In this document: positions 49,127 to 60,935 of the stretch, one piece after another
Numbering within the stretch: position 1 is the first letter of the stretch
How the letters are laid out: each line of letters opens with the position of its first letter
Assembly (NCBI GenBank): GCA_018971485.1
Contig: JAGXAQ010000001.1
Span: 1-64,000 of the forward strand
Source: Pseudomonadota bacterium
GTDB lineage: Bacteria > Pseudomonadota > Gammaproteobacteria > Burkholderiales > REEB80
Reading direction: 5' to 3'
DNA: 64,000 nucleotides
Made by a program: the position numbers and the translations under genes
Notes under the pieces: model-generated
The model's input: only the letters and a program-made list of their open reading frames with translations
Databases searched by the model: none
Told to the model about the DNA's origin: nothing

Positions 49127-50839
49127 TTAATGCTCCAGCCGTTTTATAGTGGCTTTTAAAACAACATTGTCAGGATGGAGCCGTAGACACTTATCCCAAA
49201 TCTTTCTAGCCTCATAATGATGTCCTGCCTGCCACAACACTTCCCCCCAATGCGCACCGATTTCTGGATCCGGATAAGCTGTATACGCTTTTTTCAGATC
49301 AGCCAGGGCCTGTTGGAAATGCCCCAAACGATACTGCAGCCAGCCCAGACTATCCATAATTAAGGGGTCATCAGGGAGCAGGGCATATGCCTTATCAAGC
49401 AAGATCCCTGCCTCTTTCAAATGCACATCATGATCAGCATAGGTATAGCCTAATGCGTTATAGGCCTGCCCATCATCAGGTTTCAGGGCAATTAGCTGGT
49501 GCATATCTGACTCAAAAACACCTTCAAGCCCAATCCGCTCGGCTGCCAGGCCATGGGCATACAATACATCAGGGTTAGCTGGTGCCTCCTTGTACAGCTT
49601 ATCCAGCAAGACATAGGCCCGTCTGCGTTTCCCCATCTTGTTCAAGAGTTCTGTTTTAGCCAGCGTCACGACAATCCGGTCCTGAAGGTTACTCACTGGA
49701 AGAGAAGATAGAACGGCCATGGCATCATGATTCTTGCCTTCATCAGACAAAACGCCCGCCAACCGGATCCGGGCCATAACATAATAAGGGCCCTCAATGA
49801 CTGAAGCATACCAGTCCAGAGCCTTATGCGGATGACCCAATGCCTGCTCTGTCTGGCCAAGATATAATTTGATCTGCTCCTTGTTGGCTACCGGAAGGGT
49901 CAGTGCCCTTAGAAAATAGGCATGCGCAACCTTCCAGTCTCCCATCTGTGCAGATAACAAGCCCACAGCCAAATTAATTGCAGCATTATCCGGATTACTT
50001 TTTGCTAAAAGTTCAAACTGGGCACGAGCAGCATGAAAATGCGAAGCACTGACCAGGGCCCGCGCATAAACCAGGCGAACGTTGGGGTCATTGTCATGAT
50101 TTAGAAAAACCTTGAGAAAATTTACTGCAGCTTCAGGAGATTGTCGATCAAGTATCACCCCCTTTAATACAGCTGCCTCAGGGGAATGAGGGTTAAGAGT
50201 CAGGGCTACATTCACCTGTTGAAGGGCAACCGCTGCTTTTTTAGCCCTAAATGCAGTTTCTCCTGCAAATATATGGGCTTGATATTTGTCAGGGTAATGC
50301 TTTGCCAGTGATAGGGCGAATGCTAACGCCCTTTCCACATCCGGAATTTGAGCAACCAGGCTATCCAAATTTGAAAAAACCACATTATCATTAATATCCT
50401 TACGATTTAAAACCGATTCAACATAGGGCAAGGCGCGGTTAAAATCCCCTTTTTCAATCAACATAACAGCTAGCATCTGCACAGGCTCAGTAGCTTTTGG
50501 ATCAAGCCTTATCCATAGTTTCGCCGCCTGTTCAGCCAGAGTAATCTGGTGATCATGCAAGGCAATCTCCAAAGCATGCTGTACAAACCTCACATCGTGC
50601 GTCACTTTGGCCAAATGCATAAAAACCCGAACAGATATCGTTTCCTGTCCTTCCTGATTTGCTATTTCTCCAACCAAATCCTCATAAAGGAGCTCATCAG
50701 GTTTAATCGCAGTTGGATGGGACTGTCTTGCGCCTAAAAAACCTACCGGATTATTCTGAGCGGAAGGAATGGGATGATGCATTGCACAGGCACCCAAAAA
50801 AACAATCAGTAACAACACCAGAAGAAAACGAAAACTCAT
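49127..50839 (-). CDS. TPR-repeat lipoprotein
   Basis: 570-residue lipoprotein with lipobox FLGAC (Cys at residue 18) and tetratricopeptide repeats through most of its length, clearest from residue about 200 on (for example LNPHSPEAAVLKGVILD, NPDNAAINLAVGLLSAQMGD, KPDDGQAYNALGYTYADHD). TPRs mediate protein contacts; no enzymatic motif is seen. Conserved next to lolB-ispE in related genomes, so an envelope role is likely but unproven. Confidence 0.85.
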   Translation of the reverse strand: MSFRFLLVLLLIVFLGACAMHHPIPSAQNNPVGFLGARQSHPTAIKPDELLYEDLVGEIANQEGQETISVRVFMHLAKVTHDVRFVQHALEIALHDHQITLAEQAAKLWIRLDPKATEPVQMLAVMLIEKGDFNRALPYVESVLNRKDINDNVVFSNLDSLVAQIPDVERALAFALSLAKHYPDKYQAHIFAGETAFRAKKAAVALQQVNVALTLNPHSPEAAVLKGVILDRQSPEAAVNFLKVFLNHDNDPNVRLVYARALVSASHFHAARAQFELLAKSNPDNAAINLAVGLLSAQMGDWKVAHAYFLRALTLPVANKEQIKLYLGQTEQALGHPHKALDWYASVIEGPYYVMARIRLAGVLSDEGKNHDAMAVLSSLPVSNLQDRIVVTLAKTELLNKMGKRRRAYVLLDKLYKEAPANPDVLYAHGLAAERIGLEGVFESDMHQLIALKPDDGQAYNALGYTYADHDVHLKEAGILLDKAYALLPDDPLIMDSLGWLQYRLGHFQQALADLKKAYTAYPDPEIGAHWGEVLWQAGHHYEARKIWDKCLRLHPDNVVLKATIKRLEH

Positions 50840-50986
50840 CTAAATAACCTTAAGGAACACCAAAAATGACTCATCCTAAATCAGGATGCCACGTGACTAT
50901 CAAGCGATATTAGATGAGTTAGGCATACGACTCAAGCAGCGAACGTGCTATTCTTGAATTATTTAAAGCAGCCTTTAGCTAAAAAC

Positions 50987-52065
<1,079 letters not shown>

Positions 52066-52106
52066 TCAAGGTTGTTACTACTCACAACCATGACATTCTA
52101 TCAAAT

Positions 52107-53194
<1,088 letters not shown>

Positions 53195-53308
53195 TTTCTT
53201 TCAAATTCCTGCATATCCTTGCGCCATATGATTTGATATCATAGCCGCAAGAGAAATTCCTCGCTAGCCTGACTATTCGGCTCCGGTTCACTTAAATTGC
53301 CTATTTCC

Positions 53309-54274
53309 ATGTTTAGTTTTTTAAAAAATAACACACCAAAAAATAACCCGATACCCGAAACCTCTACTGCATCAGGGATTGGAAGCAGGCTTCGGGCCGG
53401 ACTTGCAAAAACCAGGGATCGGTTACGGGACCTCACACCCTTGTTTTCCAGCTCAAAAATTGATGGGGCTTTCTATGAGGAAATTGAGGCGCTCCTGTTA
53501 TCTGCAGATTGTGGAATCAAAGCGACTGCCACAATTATCCAGACACTGCGTAATACAGCAAATGAAAAAAAACTAAATTCTCCTGCGGAGTTAAAACCCA
53601 TATTACACTCCACCCTCGTCAAACTTCTAAGCCCTCTTGAATCGCCGCTTGACACCAGAAATGCCCATCCTTTCGTCATCCTGCTAGCAGGAGTTAACGG
53701 CGCAGGGAAAACGACCACAATCGGAAAGTTGACTCATTTATTTCAGTCACAGGGGCTTTCTGTTCTCCTGGCTGCCGGAGACACATTTCGGGCTGCAGCA
53801 AAAGAACAACTCAAAATCTGGGCAGAACGCAACCAAGTCGATATTATCAGCCAAAGTGGCAATGATCCGTCTGCTGTAATGTACGATGCTGTTACCGCCG
53901 CTCAGGCGAGACAGATTGATATTGTCCTAGCAGATACAGCAGGACGTCTTCCAACACAGACACATCTCATGGATGAGATTCGCAAAATCAAGCGGGTTAT
54001 TGACAAGGCCCAGACCAATGCACCCCACGAAATTCTTTTAGTACTGGATGCCAGTACCGGGCAAAATGCCATCAACCAAGTCAAAGCATTCCACCAAGCC
54101 TTGAATCTGACCGGACTGGTACTGACAAAACTTGACGGAAGTGCACGAGGAGGAGTATTACTGGCCATCGCACAAGAATGTCCTGTTCCAATAAAATATA
54201 TAGGTGTAGGAGAGAATGTGACTGACCTCAAAAAGTTTGATGCCCAAGAATTCATCGCTGCATTACTAGACTGA
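53309..54274 (+). CDS. ftsY: Signal recognition particle receptor FtsY
   Basis: GTPase that docks SRP-ribosome complexes at the membrane. NG domain complete: [53 protein letters not shown]. The acidic A domain of E. coli FtsY is missing, giving about 321 residues from the ATG at 53309. First of ftsY-ftsE-ftsX-rpoH. Confidence 0.96.
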   Translation: MFSFLKNNTPKNNPIPETSTASGIGSRLRAGLAKTRDRLRDLTPLFSSSKIDGAFYEEIEALLLSADCGIKATATIIQTLRNTANEKKLNSPAELKPILHSTLVKLLSPLESPLDTRNAHPFVILLAGVNGAGKTTTIGKLTHLFQSQGLSVLLAAGDTFRAAAKEQLKIWAERNQVDIISQSGNDPSAVMYDAVTAAQARQIDIVLADTAGRLPTQTHLMDEIRKIKRVIDKAQTNAPHEILLVLDASTGQNAINQVKAFHQALNLTGLVLTKLDGSARGGVLLAIAQECPVPIKYIGVGENVTDLKKFDAQEFIAALLD

Positions 54275-54281
54275 CAGAACA

Positions 54282-54962
54282 ATGGTGATCCGGTTTAATC
54301 AAGTCTGCAAAACCTATCCGGGCAAATTAGAAGCCATACGTGATTTAAGCCTGGAAATTCAGTCCGGGGAGGCTGTTCTACTGACAGGTCGATCTGGCTC
54401 AGGTAAAACCACCCTCATCAAGATGATCTGTGCACTGGAAATGCCGACGTCCGGTCAAATCCTGGTCAACAATCAGGACATCTCCCGTATCAAGAAAGGC
54501 CATATCCCCTACTTAAGACAAAATATAGGTCTGGTTTTTCAAGAACAAAAGATTCTATACGACCACACTGTACTATCGAATGTGTCCCTACCTCTACATA
54601 TTAGCGGACACAGCCGTTCAGAGACGGCCCAGCGTGCCAAAGCGGCACTTGAACATGTTGGCTTGCTTCATCGAGAAAAAGCCAACCCCTTGACATTATC
54701 AGGAGGGGAACGACAACGAATGTGTATTGCACGTGCAATCGTGAACCGGCCAAGCCTATTGCTAGTAGATGAGCCAACTGCCAACCTTGATGCAGAACAT
54801 GCCGCATCCATCATCGATTTGTTTGGTTCATTCCACCAGGCCGGAGTAACGGTTATTATTGCAACACATGATGATCAGGTTATCAGGCGGTTACCCTTGA
54901 GGCAGATTCATCTTGAGGCAGGCCAACTTGAAAGGCCTTTCCCTTTATCAGGCCGGCACTAA
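54282..54962 (+). CDS. ftsE: Cell division ATP-binding protein FtsE
   Basis: ABC ATPase that with FtsX controls septal peptidoglycan hydrolases. Walker A TGRSGSGKTTLIK, signature LSGGERQRMCIARAI, Walker B LLLVDEPTANLD. 226 residues. Seven bases after ftsY. Confidence 0.96.
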   Translation: MVIRFNQVCKTYPGKLEAIRDLSLEIQSGEAVLLTGRSGSGKTTLIKMICALEMPTSGQILVNNQDISRIKKGHIPYLRQNIGLVFQEQKILYDHTVLSNVSLPLHISGHSRSETAQRAKAALEHVGLLHREKANPLTLSGGERQRMCIARAIVNRPSLLLVDEPTANLDAEHAASIIDLFGSFHQAGVTVIIATHDDQVIRRLPLRQIHLEAGQLERPFPLSGRH

Positions 54963-54969
54963 TATCTTT

Positions 54970-55869
54970 ATGGCAAACTGGATCCTACAACACTGGTTCA
55001 CGTTCTGGCAGGCTTTCGGCAAGCTTTTTAAAACACCCTTGTCCTCCTTCCTCACAATCCTGGCAATGGGTGCTTCCCTGTGCCTTCCAGCCGGCCTTTA
55101 CCTGATACTACAAAGTCTAGGTAGCCTGCAAGGGGTCGTTCACACCAATCCGCAAATCTCTATTTTCATGAACCCTCAGGCCAGCAGTTCAGATATTGGG
55201 CAAGTCAACCAGTTGCTCAGCCAGAATACAGAAATCAAACAGTATCGCTTTATACCAAAATCTGAAGCCATTCAATCCCTGGCTAAAAGCTCCGGTATAT
55301 CAAACCTGCTGGCTGGACTTCCTTCCAATCCACTACCGGATGCCTTTGTGGTTTACCTGAAAAACAGTTCACCAGAAAACATGGCTCAATTTAAAAAACT
55401 CGCCAAAAGCTGGGCATCTGTTGATTCAGTACGGTTTGATGCTACCTGGGTGCGCAGGCTACATGCACTTTTGATGCTTGGACAGAACTTTTTTGTCTTG
55501 ATCAGCAGCCTGTTAGGGTTAACAGTTGCGGTTGTTATTGGCAATACTATCCGCCTGCAAATAGCCACACGTCATGACGAAATAGAAATCAGCCTGCTTA
55601 TCGGAGCCACCCGTCGATTTATTCGTCGGCCATTTCTTTATTTCGGTCTGATCCAAGGCCTTCTGGCCGGGCTTGCTGCCTGGGGAATGCTCAGTATTTG
55701 TCTATTAATTGCCAATACAGACATCGCCGCTTTTTCCAGTACATATGGTTCAACTTTTTCTATCCATAATCTACCTTCAGTTGCCGTAGGAACTCTTCTG
55801 ATTTGCTCTTCCTTTTTCGGATGGTTGGGCGCCCTCATTGGGTCCTCTTCTGCTATCAAAAATTTTTAA
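54970..55869 (+). CDS. ftsX: Cell division protein FtsX
   Basis: Integral membrane partner of FtsE with four predicted membrane segments: one near residue 30, three in the C-terminal third, with a periplasmic loop between (NPQISIFMNPQASSSDIGQV). I chose the ATG at 54970, seven bases past the ftsE stop, giving 299 residues; a longer frame runs into ftsE. Confidence 0.93.
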   Translation: MANWILQHWFTFWQAFGKLFKTPLSSFLTILAMGASLCLPAGLYLILQSLGSLQGVVHTNPQISIFMNPQASSSDIGQVNQLLSQNTEIKQYRFIPKSEAIQSLAKSSGISNLLAGLPSNPLPDAFVVYLKNSSPENMAQFKKLAKSWASVDSVRFDATWVRRLHALLMLGQNFFVLISSLLGLTVAVVIGNTIRLQIATRHDEIEISLLIGATRRFIRRPFLYFGLIQGLLAGLAAWGMLSICLLIANTDIAAFSSTYGSTFSIHNLPSVAVGTLLICSSFFGWLGALIGSSSAIKNF

Positions 55870-55895
55870 CGTGTCTGTCAATTTCAAAGAGAATA

Positions 55896-55925
55896 TTGGC
55901 ACTCAAGCACAGAGAGTGCTAAAAT
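55896..55925 (+). promoter_or_regulatory. CIRCE operator over the rpoH promoter
   Basis: TTGGCACTC (55896-55904), nine bases, then GAGTGCTAA (55914-55922): one mismatch from the consensus HrcA operator TTAGCACTC-N9-GAGTGCTAA. The same bases supply a sigma-70-like -35 (TTGGCA, 55896-55901) and -10 (TAAAAT, 55920-55925) with 18-base spacing, so bound HrcA would block polymerase. The start of rpoH is 50 bases downstream. Confidence 0.88.
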
Positions 55926-55974
55926 AGAACCTGAAGTTCTTTACATACTTGTATTTTGTATTTGTGGAGGCTAT

Positions 55975-56814
55975 ATGGCGAATCAATTTGCGCTTCCAGT
56001 AGCGACTGCTGGTAACCTTGAAAGGTACATCCAGTCTGTCAAGCAGTTCCCTATCCTCTCAGCTAAAGAGGAAGCTGAACTGGGGCGTCAACTTCATCAG
56101 AACAATGATTTAAATGCAGCAAGGCAATTAATCCTGTCCCATCTTCGCGTGGTAGTCAGCATAGCGCGAGGCTATCATGGTTATGGATTACCGCAAGCTG
56201 ATCTCATTCAAGAAGGCAATATTGGTCTGATGAAAGCAGTTCGTCGTTTTGATCCAGACCGAGGTGTGCGACTCGTTTCATTTGCCATTCACTGGATCAA
56301 GGCAGAAATTAACGAGTACATTATCCGCAACTGGAAAATGGTTAAAATCGCAACCACTAAAGCCCAACGGCGACTATTCTTTAATCTTCGCAGCATGAAG
56401 CAGAATCTAGGCTTTATGGGAAAAGAGGAGATCCATGAAATAGCCCGTGAACTCAAGGTCAAACCTGAAGAAGTCATTGAAATGGATATGAGAATTTCAG
56501 GGCATGACTGTGCCTTGGAAAACCCGGATGACGAAGGCCCCGGTCCATTAGCCTATCTTGCCGATCCAGGCGCTGAACCGTCAGTGTTACTTGAGAATCT
56601 GGAACAGGAAAAACGGCTAAATACGGAGCTTAATGATGCTCTATCCCATCTTGATGCCAGAAGCCGGAGAGTCATCGAAACAAGGTGGTTGAATCCTGAT
56701 CATGCACTCACCCTTCACGATCTGGCTTCGGAATTTAACGTTTCAGCCGAACGAATCCGGCAGATTGAACAAAAAGCCTTAAAACAGCTCAAAAATGCCA
56801 TGATAGACGATTGA
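55975..56814 (+). CDS. rpoH: RNA polymerase sigma-32 factor RpoH
   Basis: Heat-shock sigma factor. Region 2 is GLPQADLIQEGNIGLMKAVR and SFAIHWIKAEINEYII; the RpoH box QRRLFFNLRSMK identifies the family; region 4 ends with FNVSAERIRQIEQKALKQLK. 279 residues. The ATG follows GTGGAGG. It has its own promoter under a CIRCE operator, separate from ftsYEX. Confidence 0.97.
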   Translation: MANQFALPVATAGNLERYIQSVKQFPILSAKEEAELGRQLHQNNDLNAARQLILSHLRVVVSIARGYHGYGLPQADLIQEGNIGLMKAVRRFDPDRGVRLVSFAIHWIKAEINEYIIRNWKMVKIATTKAQRRLFFNLRSMKQNLGFMGKEEIHEIARELKVKPEEVIEMDMRISGHDCALENPDDEGPGPLAYLADPGAEPSVLLENLEQEKRLNTELNDALSHLDARSRRVIETRWLNPDHALTLHDLASEFNVSAERIRQIEQKALKQLKNAMIDD

Positions 56815-56842
56815 CTGGTTTCTTTCCTCCCCGAGAAAATCG

Positions 56843-56875
56843 ACTGGCTCTGGATACACCCTGTCCAGAGCCAGT
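56843..56875. terminator. Bidirectional terminator rpoH/ctaB
   Basis: Twelve-base perfect arms ACTGGCTCTGGA (56843-56854) and TCCAGAGCCAGT (56864-56875) with a nine-base loop, placed between the ends of two convergent genes and directly abutting the ctaB stop. T-rich flanks are modest on both sides. Confidence 0.75.
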
Positions 56876-57769
56876 TTAGCGATATAAATAATGATCAATC
56901 AGCAAGGCAGCAAAAATTAATGCCAGGTAAACAATGGAATAGCGAAACGTTTTTCTAGCCAGAATGTCACTATAGGAACGCACCAGCAAGACAGCATACC
57001 TTACAAATACCAGATCAAGCGTCAACGCCACAAGCAAATAGAACAAGTGGCTCATTCTTGCCGCATAAGGAAGCAGGCTCACGGCTGTCAGCATCAATGT
57101 ATAAAACAAGACATGTATACGGGTATAATGCTCCCCATGGGTTACCGGTAGCATGGGCATGCCTACCTTTTCATATTCTTTTCTTCTATACAATGCCAGC
57201 GACCAGAAATGGGGCGGGGTCCAGGCAAAGATGATCAGAAAAAGTAAAAGCGCATTTCCACTTACGCTTCCGGTCACAGCCGCCCATCCCAATACCGGGG
57301 GCATTGCTCCAGAAGCTCCGCCAATTACAATATTCTGTGGTGTTACCGGTTTAAGTAAAATGGTATAGATAATGGCATACCCAATAAATGTCAAAAGGGT
57401 TAGCCACATCGTCAATGAATTAACTTTCTGATCCAAGAGCCACAATCCCATTCCACCCGTCAGGGTCGCAAAAACCAGCGTCTGCAATGACGTGATTTCT
57501 CCCCTTGGAAGAGGCCTTGCCCGGGTACGGGCCATGGCAGCATCAATCTTTTGTTCTACCAGACAGTTAATAGCCGCAGCTGAACCTGCAACAAGTGCAA
57601 TTCCAGTGGTTGCATATAAAAGTAAAGATAACGGAACCATCCCAGGTGTAGCAAGGAACATACCTATAACAGCAGTAAAGACAATCAGCGAAACCACATT
57701 AGGCTTGGTAAGCCTTATAAACTGGCCTATCCGGCTGTATTTGCCTATGTTTGAAACAATCGCTGTCAT
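56876..57769 (-). CDS. ctaB: Protoheme IX farnesyltransferase (heme O synthase)
   Basis: UbiA-family prenyltransferase making heme O. The prenyl-diphosphate motif [20 protein letters not shown] and [20 protein letters not shown] are diagnostic; nine hydrophobic segments fit the fold. 297 residues. Its ATG overlaps the ctaA stop as ATGA. Confidence 0.95.
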   Translation of the reverse strand: MTAIVSNIGKYSRIGQFIRLTKPNVVSLIVFTAVIGMFLATPGMVPLSLLLYATTGIALVAGSAAAINCLVEQKIDAAMARTRARPLPRGEITSLQTLVFATLTGGMGLWLLDQKVNSLTMWLTLLTFIGYAIIYTILLKPVTPQNIVIGGASGAMPPVLGWAAVTGSVSGNALLLFLIIFAWTPPHFWSLALYRRKEYEKVGMPMLPVTHGEHYTRIHVLFYTLMLTAVSLLPYAARMSHLFYLLVALTLDLVFVRYAVLLVRSYSDILARKTFRYSIVYLALIFAALLIDHYLYR

Positions 57770-58755
57770 CTAACACTCCTTGAATAAGCTGACGACTGAT
57801 AAATTAGATAATTGATTGTAACCAGCGTAACTAATAACAGTGCTGCACCAGCATTATGAGCCACTGCAATTGACAAAGGTAAATCCAGCTCGACGCTGGC
57901 AATCCCCAAGCCGACCTGGGCGCACAGCAAGCAGGCCAGAAGACCCCCCCACACCCTGAATCCGGATTCACGTACCAACCTCAATGCCAGCCATCCAATA
58001 TAACTAAACGTAACCAATGCACCTAACCGATGAACCCAGTGAATGGCAACAAGAGCAGAATAATCCAATGGTGCGCCCGAAGCTGTTTTTCCTAGACTCC
58101 TGAACAATTCAAACCCATGGGTAAAGTCCATTGGAGGGATCCATTGACCATTACAGGTTGGAAAACCTGTACAGGCCAACCCTGCATAATTGGTCGATGT
58201 CCACCCACCCAAGCCAATCTGAACGCAGAGAATAATGAAGCCAATAATCGCATAGGGTCGTAACCGGGCTATTGTTACCGATCGGGGTATCATTCCTCCT
58301 GGTAACTGTCGCAATGCAAGCCACCAGGCCAGTGCAAGGGTTGTCATTCCACCAAGCAAATGGGATGTCACTACGATTGGGCGCAAAAGTAGTGTAACTG
58401 TCCACATCCCCAGCAAAGCCTGAAAAATAACTGTTGCCAACAACGCAAATGGAAGCCCTAGGGGCTCCTGCAGCCGCCAGGATAAGCCTGCAATCAAGGC
58501 TATCAAAACAGCCAGCGTTCCAGCAAAATAACGGTGCATCATCTCTTTCCAGGCTTTAGCCTCCACCACAGACCGGCCTGGCCATTTGATTTCATCCTGA
58601 CGAACTTGTGCGCGAGTATCGGGAGCAGCGATCTGGCCATAGCACCCCGGCCAGTCCGGGCAACCAAGGCCAGCATTGGATTGACGTACAAATGCGCCAA
58701 TTATAACAACACAAAGAGCAAGAAAAGCAGTCAAGACTACCAGCTTTTTATACAT
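57766..58755 (-). CDS. ctaA: Heme A synthase (CtaA/COX15)
   Basis: Membrane enzyme oxidising heme O to heme A. Heme-ligand histidines are in [29 protein letters not shown] and [25 protein letters not shown] is the conserved cysteine loop. 329 residues with about eight membrane segments. All ligands look intact, which implies that the cell makes heme A. Confidence 0.95.
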   Translation of the reverse strand: MYKKLVVLTAFLALCVVIIGAFVRQSNAGLGCPDWPGCYGQIAAPDTRAQVRQDEIKWPGRSVVEAKAWKEMMHRYFAGTLAVLIALIAGLSWRLQEPLGLPFALLATVIFQALLGMWTVTLLLRPIVVTSHLLGGMTTLALAWWLALRQLPGGMIPRSVTIARLRPYAIIGFIILCVQIGLGGWTSTNYAGLACTGFPTCNGQWIPPMDFTHGFELFRSLGKTASGAPLDYSALVAIHWVHRLGALVTFSYIGWLALRLVRESGFRVWGGLLACLLCAQVGLGIASVELDLPLSIAVAHNAGAALLLVTLVTINYLIYQSSAYSRSVR

Positions 58756-59238
58756 CTTGAGTCATAACTCCAATCAATAGCATTCAAGCATCCTTTCTTA
58801 TAAAACCTACCTATCCCGCTTTCATGATTCATCATACCAGAGGCCTGTTTTATCTTGACTTACACTCAATTAAACAGGTTACATATGCAAACATATCCTA
58901 TGCCTGTTCTTCCCCTGGCTCCTAAAAGAATCCGTCTTATTCGTTTCAAGCCTTATCCTGGATGGACAGAAATGATAGCCTGCTGAACACTTCCCTAAAT
59001 TACACAGAAAGGACAGAACCTACACTTATAGCAACCCAATATAACAACCCAAAAAGGGATATTATAAAGAACTAATTAAAAGTTTCATAATTTCTACCCG
59101 GTTCATCCGGCCGGAAAATCTAAAAACAACCCCAAAAATAATTTCCAGGCTATAAATAAATACCTTCAACACTACTTACACCTAGACATGCCCAAATGCA
59201 CCAGCCTAGGCTGGTGCTGCCTTAACTAGGATGAACAA
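58756..59238. other. Interval between ctaA and the coxB-like gene
   Basis: 483 bases where related genomes usually have coxA, ctaG and coxC. I see no remnants of those genes. A 33-codon frame at 58885 is not convincing. A nine-base perfect hairpin at 59198-59217 follows the coxB-like gene but lacks a T run. Confidence 0.5.
59198..59217 (-). terminator. Hairpin after the coxB-like gene
   Basis: GCACCAGCC (59198-59206) pairs with GGCTGGTGC (59209-59217) around two bases, 21 bases past the gene's stop. No T run follows on the minus strand, so termination is uncertain. Confidence 0.4.
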
Positions 59239-60060
59239 TCACGGTAGCACCTTAGAAACCTGCTTGAAGGACTCAACCCAGACCTTGAAATGATGCCGGC
59301 CAACCACTCTTACCGGAACAGCCAGACAACCATGATAACTATCACATAACTGGGCTTGCGTATCCTGAAACAGCCCTGGTGGGCCTGCTTTAAACCAAAC
59401 TGTTCGGATTAGGCCAGATGATTGGGGAATACCTGGCTTGGTCCAGTACCAGGCAGTAATGACTGGGTTGGAAACCAGCCTTAACCGAACCAGTTGACCT
59501 GCTGGTACGAAAATAGGCAAAACGGCCTTGTAGGATAAGCCCGGACATGATTGAGAATCGACGGCCTGCCCTTCACACACGGATACCAGTCTGCTTGAAA
59601 CATGAATACCCTGCCTGGGGTAAAAATAATCCCATCCCCAACGATGCCCTGTTATCTGTATGGGCAGGATTGCTGTGTCTGGATAGGCAGCATCGAATAT
59701 AGTTTTACTGGCCGGATAGGCCATACCCACAAGAATGATAAAGGGGATAAGGGTCCAAATGATCTCAACTAGTATGCTTTCATGAAAGTGCCCCGCATCC
59801 GGCGCACCTAGTTGACGCTGTTTAAAAATAGAGTAAAACGTAAGACCAAGGGCCACAGCAAAGACAATCAAGCAGATCCAGAATACAATCAGATGAAGTG
59901 AATCCTGCTGTTTGTGGGCATGGATGACAAGTGGCTGGATAGCCTGCTTCGAATCCGCGTAAACCTTTCCTGAGGCCAGCGCCATCAAGAACCATCCTAT
60001 CACTTGCAGTACTTTACCCATCAGGTTGTATTGTCTTGAAATTTCCAAAAAACTCTCCAT
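59239..60060 (-). CDS. Cytochrome oxidase subunit II-like protein lacking most CuA ligands
   Basis: Membrane protein of about 273 residues: N-terminal signal or anchor, two membrane helices (IVFWICLIVFAVALGLTFYS; then HFHESILVEIIWTLIPFIIL) and a periplasmic cupredoxin domain with ITGHRWGWDYFYPRQGI. This is the COX2 layout. But the CuA site is changed: the usual VIHSFW His is Thr (VITAWYW), and the CxExCxxxHxxM set reads QAQLCDSYHGCL, leaving only one Cys and the His. A full CuA centre is not possible in the normal way. The WxW...YPxQGI stretch also resembles quinol-oxidase subunit II (CyoA). No subunit I gene is adjacent. I chose the ATG at 60060; ATG at 60021 is possible. Confidence 0.82.
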   Translation of the reverse strand: MESFLEISRQYNLMGKVLQVIGWFLMALASGKVYADSKQAIQPLVIHAHKQQDSLHLIVFWICLIVFAVALGLTFYSIFKQRQLGAPDAGHFHESILVEIIWTLIPFIILVGMAYPASKTIFDAAYPDTAILPIQITGHRWGWDYFYPRQGIHVSSRLVSVCEGQAVDSQSCPGLSYKAVLPIFVPAGQLVRLRLVSNPVITAWYWTKPGIPQSSGLIRTVWFKAGPPGLFQDTQAQLCDSYHGCLAVPVRVVGRHHFKVWVESFKQVSKVLP

Positions 60061-60218
60061 TAAAAACTCAAACAAAACACCATAACATGCAACACGTTAT
60101 TTAACCCATGAAACGTTAAAAAGCAAACAGCCCTCTCATGACCAGAACTAAAAACAGGAACTAACGCTTTCCTTCTTGCTTAATCAAGGTTTGTTCAAAC
60201 GTGCCCAGCATTATCTTT

Positions 60219-60935
60219 TCATTCTTGACCTTCAATTAACCGATGTATCCAGTTCATCCTGTCTTCTGCTGCAAGAGTATTAACCCAGTTCCCAGGAGGT
60301 TCTAAATCCAGATGAGCTAACCGTGGCACCCTAATCAAGGGAGGACACCCTAGCAACTCTGAAAGCGAATCCACATTTTCATCTGCAACGAGCATGTCGG
60401 GATCAAGCATATTGGCTATCCATCCACATAAGGGAATCTGCCGCTTAACAATAGCCTCATAGGTCAGTAACGCATGATTGATACAACCCAGGCGGATTCC
60501 AACCACGAGAATTACAGGCAACCCCATCAGGAGGGCTACATCAGCCATTGTCAACCCATCATTAAAAGGAACCATCAATCCTCCAACCCCTTCCACAACC
60601 ACTCTATCTGATTCCTTTCCCAGAACAGTTAACGCCTCCTGCAAAACCCCCATATCCATCCTGATACCCTCTATTTTGGCCGCAAGGTGGGGGGCAACAG
60701 GAAGGCGAAAACGATATGGGCTACAAAATTCATCCGGGAAATTTACCGATGCAGCACGGGATAGTGCGTCCACATCTTCCCAAATTTCCACGCCAGAACG
60801 CTCGACACTTCCAGCCGCAACCGGTTTCATCGCTGTGACACGAATACCAGTTTGAACCAAGGCCCGAATCAGCCCGGATGCAATCAAGGTCTTCCCAATA
60901 CCCGTATCTGTTCCCGTGATAAACCACCCCTTCAA
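60219..60935 (-). CDS. bioD: Dethiobiotin synthetase
   Basis: ATP-dependent closure of the ureido ring from DAPA. P-loop FITGTDTGIGKT at the very start, then MKPVAAGS and VEGVGGLMVPFN. A longer frame reaches 61004, but a TTG at 60935 overlaps the bioC stop as TTGA and has a GGAGG site at ideal spacing; it starts LKGWFITG, where this family begins. 238 residues. Last gene of the biotin operon. Confidence 0.95.
   Translation of the reverse strand: MKGWFITGTDTGIGKTLIASGLIRALVQTGIRVTAMKPVAAGSVERSGVEIWEDVDALSRAASVNFPDEFCSPYRFRLPVAPHLAAKIEGIRMDMGVLQEALTVLGKESDRVVVEGVGGLMVPFNDGLTMADVALLMGLPVILVVGIRLGCINHALLTYEAIVKRQIPLCGWIANMLDPDMLVADENVDSLSELLGCPPLIRVPRLAHLDLEPPGNWVNTLAAEDRMNWIHRLIEGQE

Noticed and set aside
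58885-58986. 33-codon frame with basic middle part in the ctaA/coxB interval
   Set aside because: No good ribosome site and no family resemblance; length is within chance for this interval.
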